DNA of 8,755 bases from Cyclobacteriaceae bacterium (GTDB lineage: Bacteria; Bacteroidota; Bacteroidia; Cytophagales; Cyclobacteriaceae). Under the pieces are notes generated by a model. That model worked only from the letters and a program-made list of their open reading frames with translations, did no database searches and had not been told where the DNA came from. Positions within the stretch are counted from its first letter, which is position 1. The number at the start of each line of letters is the position of its first letter. Below are positions 5,679 through 8,755 of this stretch, one piece after another. The DNA lies in assembly GCA_015492915.1 (NCBI GenBank), contig WGED01000011.1, forward strand, positions 1 to 8,755, written 5' to 3'. Position numbers and translations under genes: made by a program.

Positions 5679-6830
5679 TTAATTTTGGCCTTCCGCAGCA
5701 TATAATTCTTCCAGTTTTTCCCTGAGTGCATCGCCCCGCAGATTTTTGGCTATGATAATGCCGTCCTTATCAAGCAACACCGTAGCCGGTATCGCGCTGA
5801 CAGCGTACAGCTTGCCGGCTTCGCACTGCCATCCCTTGAGGTCGCTCACATGCGGCCAGGTGAGTTTGTCATCTTTAATGGCTTTGATCCAGTTTTCTCT
5901 TTTTTCATCAAATGATACACCAATGATCTCAAACCCTTTGTCTTTGTAGTCATTGTAAAGCTTCACAACGTTGGGATTTTCTTTTCGGCAGGGACCGCAC
6001 CAAGAAGCCCAGAAATCAATGAGCAGATATTTGCCTTTGAAGGAGGAGATAGCAATCGGATTGCCTGTGGTATCAGGCAGGGCAAAATCAACTGCAGGCT
6101 GGCCGACAGCCACTTTTTTCAATGTCGCCACACGCTCGCTCAGATATTTGTAATCTTCCGAGTTATGTACATTCGGGCCCAATTGAGTCAACAAGCTGTC
6201 CAGTTCCGGATATTCCATTTCGTAGGCCAGATACCTTCTTATGATATAAGGCGCTATAAAGGCATCGCTTTTTTCTCCGACAAACGCTACAATGGCGCTT
6301 TTTTGCTCCTGGCGCAATCCCTCATATTCGTCAAGAATATCTTTCATCATTTCCTCATCTTTTTGCATGGCTGCCATTCTGTAGGCATCACTCAGCTTTT
6401 TAGCTTTTTCATCGATGGGCTCGAGATGCTTCTTGAATGCCATCAGATCGTCATGTACTCCGGAGCCTTTCACGACGGCCTTGTCGAGGCTGTCCACCTG
6501 TACGGTGACCGAGATGTTTGAATTTTCCGCGAATACATTGATCATTTTTCTGGAATCACCAATACGCATATACAGCATCTCCGGTCTTTCGAGCGATCCT
6601 TCAAAAGTCACTTTTCCGTCTTCAATGAATGCGGAGTCGATTGATTCAAGTTCACCGTCTTTCACCTTTTGGAGGTAGATAGGGGTGTTTTCTTCCACAC
6701 CTTTAATTTCAGCAGTGATCTCAAAAGCCTCACCATCTTTTTCCTTGCTCGGATTGCAGCCATACAACGCGCTGATGGCGATGATAGCTATCAGGGCAAT
6801 ATTTTTCTCGACTTTGACAGTTTGGGGCAT
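5679..6830 (-). CDS. DUF4369-TlpA-like thioredoxin-fold lipoprotein, start supplied by an IS
   Basis: The 383-residue product is a periplasmic or outer-envelope disulfide oxidoreductase of the TlpA/ResA type. A signal peptide (KNIALIAIIAISALYGC) has its lipobox Cys at 25. A DUF4369-like domain follows (about 36-125), then a helical linker (about 130-240) and a thioredoxin domain with WASWCGPC (active Cys 278 and 281) and the cis-Pro loop AIPAT (Pro 348). The oddity is the start. The ATG and codons for PQTVKVEK lie in the left end of the insertion sequence at 6802..8636, and the native start codon is gone. Frame, signal and active site are intact, so the gene may still work if transcribed from within the insertion sequence. 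The small lipoprotein gene follows. Confidence 0.9.
   Translation of the reverse strand: MPQTVKVEKNIALIAIIAISALYGCNPSKEKDGEAFEITAEIKGVEENTPIYLQKVKDGELESIDSAFIEDGKVTFEGSLERPEMLYMRIGDSRKMINVFAENSNISVTVQVDSLDKAVVKGSGVHDDLMAFKKHLEPIDEKAKKLSDAYRMAAMQKDEEMMKDILDEYEGLRQEQKSAIVAFVGEKSDAFIAPYIIRRYLAYEMEYPELDSLLTQLGPNVHNSEDYKYLSERVATLKKVAVGQPAVDFALPDTTGNPIAISSFKGKYLLIDFWASWCGPCRKENPNVVKLYNDYKDKGFEIIGVSFDEKRENWIKAIKDDKLTWPHVSDLKGWQCEAGKLYAVSAIPATVLLDKDGIIIAKNLRGDALREKLEELYAAEGQN
6802..6823 (+). repeat. Left terminal inverted repeat of the IS1634-type element
   Basis: The 22 bp are exactly complementary to 8615..8636. The outer five bases are a T run that pairs with an A run at the other end; part of this could be target sequence, so the true tip may lie a few bases inward. 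Confidence 0.85.
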
Positions 6831-6891
6831 ATTTTCGGGTTTTCAAAAATGTAATCAGTTGAATATTAACACGTTAACATTTCAGGCTCTA

Positions 6892-6905
6892 AAAAGTGTA
6901 GTGCG
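6892..6905 (+). repeat. Subterminal 14-bp direct repeat, left
   Basis: AAAAGTGTAGTGCG occurs here and again at 8557..8570 in the same orientation. The left copy is 90 bp from the left tip and the right copy 66 bp from the right tip. It may be an internal transposase-binding site or the trace of an earlier rearrangement. Confidence 0.7.
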
Positions 6906-6949
6906 AAAACATCCATGGATTTTTGCCGGATTTTTTGTATGCTTGGCGC

Positions 6950-8566
6950 ATGGCATTTTTAAGAGTAGAAAAGAAGAAATCAGGCACCTATTTGCGTATA
7001 GTCAGCACCTACCGGGAATCCGGCAGGGCCAGGCATAAAACCCTCTATTCCCTTGGCAAGGCAGAAGATTACAGTTCGGATCAACTAAAGGCCATAGCAG
7101 AGAAATTACTGAACCTTGCCGGGCTGAAACTCGAAGATGTAATAGGTTCAACTTTCAGGGAACTGCGCCGGCTGAATTACGGCTATCCGCTGATAGTGAA
7201 AAAGCTATGGGAAACCTATCGCCTGGACGGATTTTCCCGCCGTATCGGCAACCGTCACCGACTTCGTTTTGACTGGGCAGCGGTGCTGCAGTTGATGATA
7301 TCCGAAAGGATGAACGAGCCGGGCTCAAAACTCAAGAACTATCATTGCCAGCAGAATTACCTTGGATTTGACCGCCATTACGAGCTGCAGTATTTCTATC
7401 GCACCCTTGACCTATTGAGCAGGGAGCAGGAATTGCTCAAAGAACATATCAGCGGTCAGCAGCAGAATTTATTTTCCGCAAGGCTGGATGTGGTGTTTTA
7501 CGATGTCACCACCCTGTATTTTGACAGCCAGAAAGAAACAGACGGCAACCTTCGCCGCAAGGGTTACAGCAAAGACGGCAAAGCCCATAAGGTGCAGATC
7601 GTACTCGGCCTGCTGGTCGATAAGCTCAGAAACCCGATAACCTATCATATCTATCAGGGCAATACCTATGAGGGGCACACGATGATCGATGCACTCAGGG
7701 AAATAAGTAAACGCTACAACATAGACAAAGCCATCGTGGTGGCCGACAGCGCAATGATAGACAAGGACAACAGGGCATACATTACAGATAACGGTATGGA
7801 CTATATACTGGGTGACCGGATAAAGAGCCTCCCGGAAAAGATAAAGGGCTATCTGCTCGAGAAGGCAAACCGCAAAGCTGTATCCCCGGATATTGATACA
7901 GCGCAACTGAGCTATGCAGAGATAAGCTACCGGCAGAGAAGGATCATCTGTACCTGGTCGTCCGAACGGGCAAAGAAGGATGCATATGAACGCAATAAGT
8001 TGATCGAAAAGGCACGGGACTGGCTGGCCAGACCGGACAAATACAAACAGGCAAAGAAAAGGGGTGCCGGCAGGTTTATCATCTCTGACGAAGAAGGGCT
8101 GCCCATCAGACTGGATGATGAAAAAATTGTCTCTGATGAGCGCTATGACGGTTTTAAGGCGATCGCCACGTCAACAGATTTACCCGTCAGAGAGGTACTC
8201 GACAAATACGGCGACCTGTATAACGTAGAGCATTCATTCAGGATGCTCAAATCACAGATAGAAATCCGCCCTGTGTTTCACTGGACCAACCGGCGCATTG
8301 AAGGCCACATCGCCATGTGTTTTCTTGCTTATACCTTTCTGAACCATCTGCGTAATGAGACCTCCCTGCAGATATCGCAGATATCAAGGGCTATGGACAA
8401 AATGCAAATGTCAGAGATACAGGAAGGAGAGAAGGAAGAAAAGATATTTATGCGCTCGAGCGTAGATGAGCAACAAAAAATAATCTTCAACCAACTGAAA
8501 ATAACAGTGCCTAATGACGTAATGAGCCAACAGTCTGTAAATCAGTTGTTTACAACAAAAGTGTAG
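6950..8566 (+). CDS. IS1634-family DDE transposase
   Basis: The 538-residue transposase of the IS4 superfamily starts MAFLRVEKKKSGTYLRIV, the usual opening of the family, so ATG 6950 is preferred over an in-frame TTG at 6923. The catalytic residues are D185 (in VFYDVTTLYF), D266 (in IVVADSAMI) and E427 (in YNVEHSFRMLKS, with the E-x6-K spacing). IRPVFHWTNRRIEGH follows, as expected. The length is normal for the family and there are no stops or frame breaks. The stop codon TAG lies inside the 14-bp repeat at 8557..8570. The enzyme cuts and joins the ends of its own element; the MITE-like elements have unrelated ends and are probably not its substrates. Confidence 0.95.
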   Translation: MAFLRVEKKKSGTYLRIVSTYRESGRARHKTLYSLGKAEDYSSDQLKAIAEKLLNLAGLKLEDVIGSTFRELRRLNYGYPLIVKKLWETYRLDGFSRRIGNRHRLRFDWAAVLQLMISERMNEPGSKLKNYHCQQNYLGFDRHYELQYFYRTLDLLSREQELLKEHISGQQQNLFSARLDVVFYDVTTLYFDSQKETDGNLRRKGYSKDGKAHKVQIVLGLLVDKLRNPITYHIYQGNTYEGHTMIDALREISKRYNIDKAIVVADSAMIDKDNRAYITDNGMDYILGDRIKSLPEKIKGYLLEKANRKAVSPDIDTAQLSYAEISYRQRRIICTWSSERAKKDAYERNKLIEKARDWLARPDKYKQAKKRGAGRFIISDEEGLPIRLDDEKIVSDERYDGFKAIATSTDLPVREVLDKYGDLYNVEHSFRMLKSQIEIRPVFHWTNRRIEGHIAMCFLAYTFLNHLRNETSLQISQISRAMDKMQMSEIQEGEKEEKIFMRSSVDEQQKIIFNQLKITVPNDVMSQQSVNQLFTTKV

Positions 8567-8570
8567 TGCG
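8557..8570 (+). repeat. Subterminal 14-bp direct repeat, right
   Basis: This is the same 14 bp as 6892..6905. It contains the last codon and TAG stop of the transposase gene, so here the sequence is partly coding. Confidence 0.7.
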
Positions 8571-8614
8571 CCGGTGATTTTTTATATCGCTGATAATCAA
8601 TCCTTTACGCCTTG

Positions 8615-8636
8615 AAACTGTCAAAGTCGAGAAAAA
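8615..8636 (+). repeat. Right terminal inverted repeat of the IS1634-type element
   Basis: It is exactly complementary to 6802..6823 and begins 48 bp after the transposase stop codon. Confidence 0.85.
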
Positions 8637-8655
8637 GAATGATTTTTTGATACTG

Positions 8656-8704
8656 AAACGTCATCCCCGATCCGGCCCGCCCGGTTGATGGGATGGCGTT
8701 TTTT
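8656..8704. terminator. Terminator hairpin between the IS and the right-edge gene
   Basis: AAACGTCATCCC (8656..8667) pairs with GGGATGGCGTTT (8690..8701), 12 bp with one G-U, and an inner CCGG/CCGG helix (8672..8675 with 8681..8684). On the plus strand the stem is followed by a T tract to 8704, the better tail. On the minus strand the tail is only three Ts, but the hairpin sits directly after the stop of the minus-strand gene at 8703. It may work in both directions. Confidence 0.7.
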
Positions 8705-8755
8705 ATGGATTTAAAGGTATTTTCAAATCAACCCATTCGGCAGGGAGCGCAGCAA
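8703..8755 (-). CDS. Probable C-terminal end of a minus-strand gene cut by the window edge
   Basis: The minus strand reads AALPAEWVDLKIPLNP and then TAA (8705..8703), open to the window edge and followed at once by a hairpin. It looks like a genuine protein tail, but 16 residues do not identify a family. The plus strand is also open here from ATG 8705 (MDLKVFSNQPIRQGAQQ), but that frame would start inside the terminator tail and is less likely. If the minus reading is right, this gene lay upstream of the tlpA-like gene before the insertion sequence arrived. Confidence 0.45.
   Translation of the reverse strand, partial: AALPAEWVDLKIPLNP

Larger units (their letters stand above)
6802..8636 (+). 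mobile_element. Complete IS1634-type insertion sequence
   Basis: A perfect 22-bp terminal inverted repeat bounds the element: 6802..6823 and 8615..8636, with the core CTCGACTTTGACAG. The total length is 1835 bp, with one full transposase gene inside. Inside the left end is a small inverted repeat (TTAAC at 6866..6870, GTTAA at 6873..6877), and a 14-bp direct repeat lies near each end. The flanks (6795..6801 and 8637..8643) do not match, so no target duplication is seen. The left end runs into the tlpA-like gene. The element looks intact and potentially active. Confidence 0.85.

Noticed and set aside
7469..7906. A 145-codon minus-strand frame within the transposase gene
   Set aside because: It is antisense to conserved transposase codons including the first two catalytic Asp residues, and has no family resemblance.
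326..8636. The MITE as a deletion derivative of the IS1634-type element
   Set aside because: The terminal repeats are unrelated (CCCAAAATTCTCA versus a T-run followed by CTCGACTTTGACAG), and the element with 5-bp duplications shows none of the subterminal sequence of the IS.

Overview
The window looks like a chromosomal segment of a member of the Bacteroidota. The signs are a DUF4369-TlpA lipoprotein, a DUF1566/fibronectin-like surface lipoprotein, coding starts that mostly lack Shine-Dalgarno sequences, and AT-rich spacers between GC-richer genes. The genus cannot be read from the sequence.

Layout. (1) 193..1539, minus strand: a decayed surface lipoprotein gene (signal peptide, two fibronectin-like repeats, DUF1566/Lcl domain). 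It carries three nonsense codons, at least four frame breaks and an inserted 189-bp non-autonomous element. (2) About 1540..1859: an AT-rich divergent spacer. (3) 1860/1905..4937, plus strand: a compact operon of a double-SIS sugar-phosphate isomerase-like protein, tRNA 2-selenouridine synthase (mnmH/selU) and selenophosphate synthetase (selD). mnmH and selD overlap by 4 nt. SelD makes selenophosphate and MnmH uses it to put selenium into the wobble uridine of tRNA; the role of the SIS protein there is not known to me. (4) 5007..5195: a second copy of the 189-bp element, directly after selD. (5) 5270..6830, minus strand: a TlpA-like thioredoxin-fold lipoprotein followed by a small lipoprotein and a strong terminator. 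(6) 6802..8636: a complete IS1634-type insertion sequence whose left end now supplies the start codon and first nine codons of the tlpA-like gene. (7) 8637..8755: a terminator hairpin and the probable last 16 codons of another minus-strand gene.

The strongest novelty candidate is the 189-bp MITE-like element. Both copies have perfect 13-bp terminal inverted repeats (CCCAAAATTCTCA) and each has its own 5-bp target duplication (TTTAA; TTCAT). The copies are about 95% identical, and four of their nine differences fall in two internal stems and keep the pairing. Both also keep an open 19-codon reading frame. Removing copy 1 with one TTTAA rejoins the DUF1566 reading frame across the junction, which proves the boundaries from the sequence alone. 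Its ends do not match those of the IS1634-type element, so a different transposase must move it. Other points of interest are the SIS gene in a selenouridine operon, with an in-frame UGA upstream of its start, and the start-codon capture by the insertion sequence.
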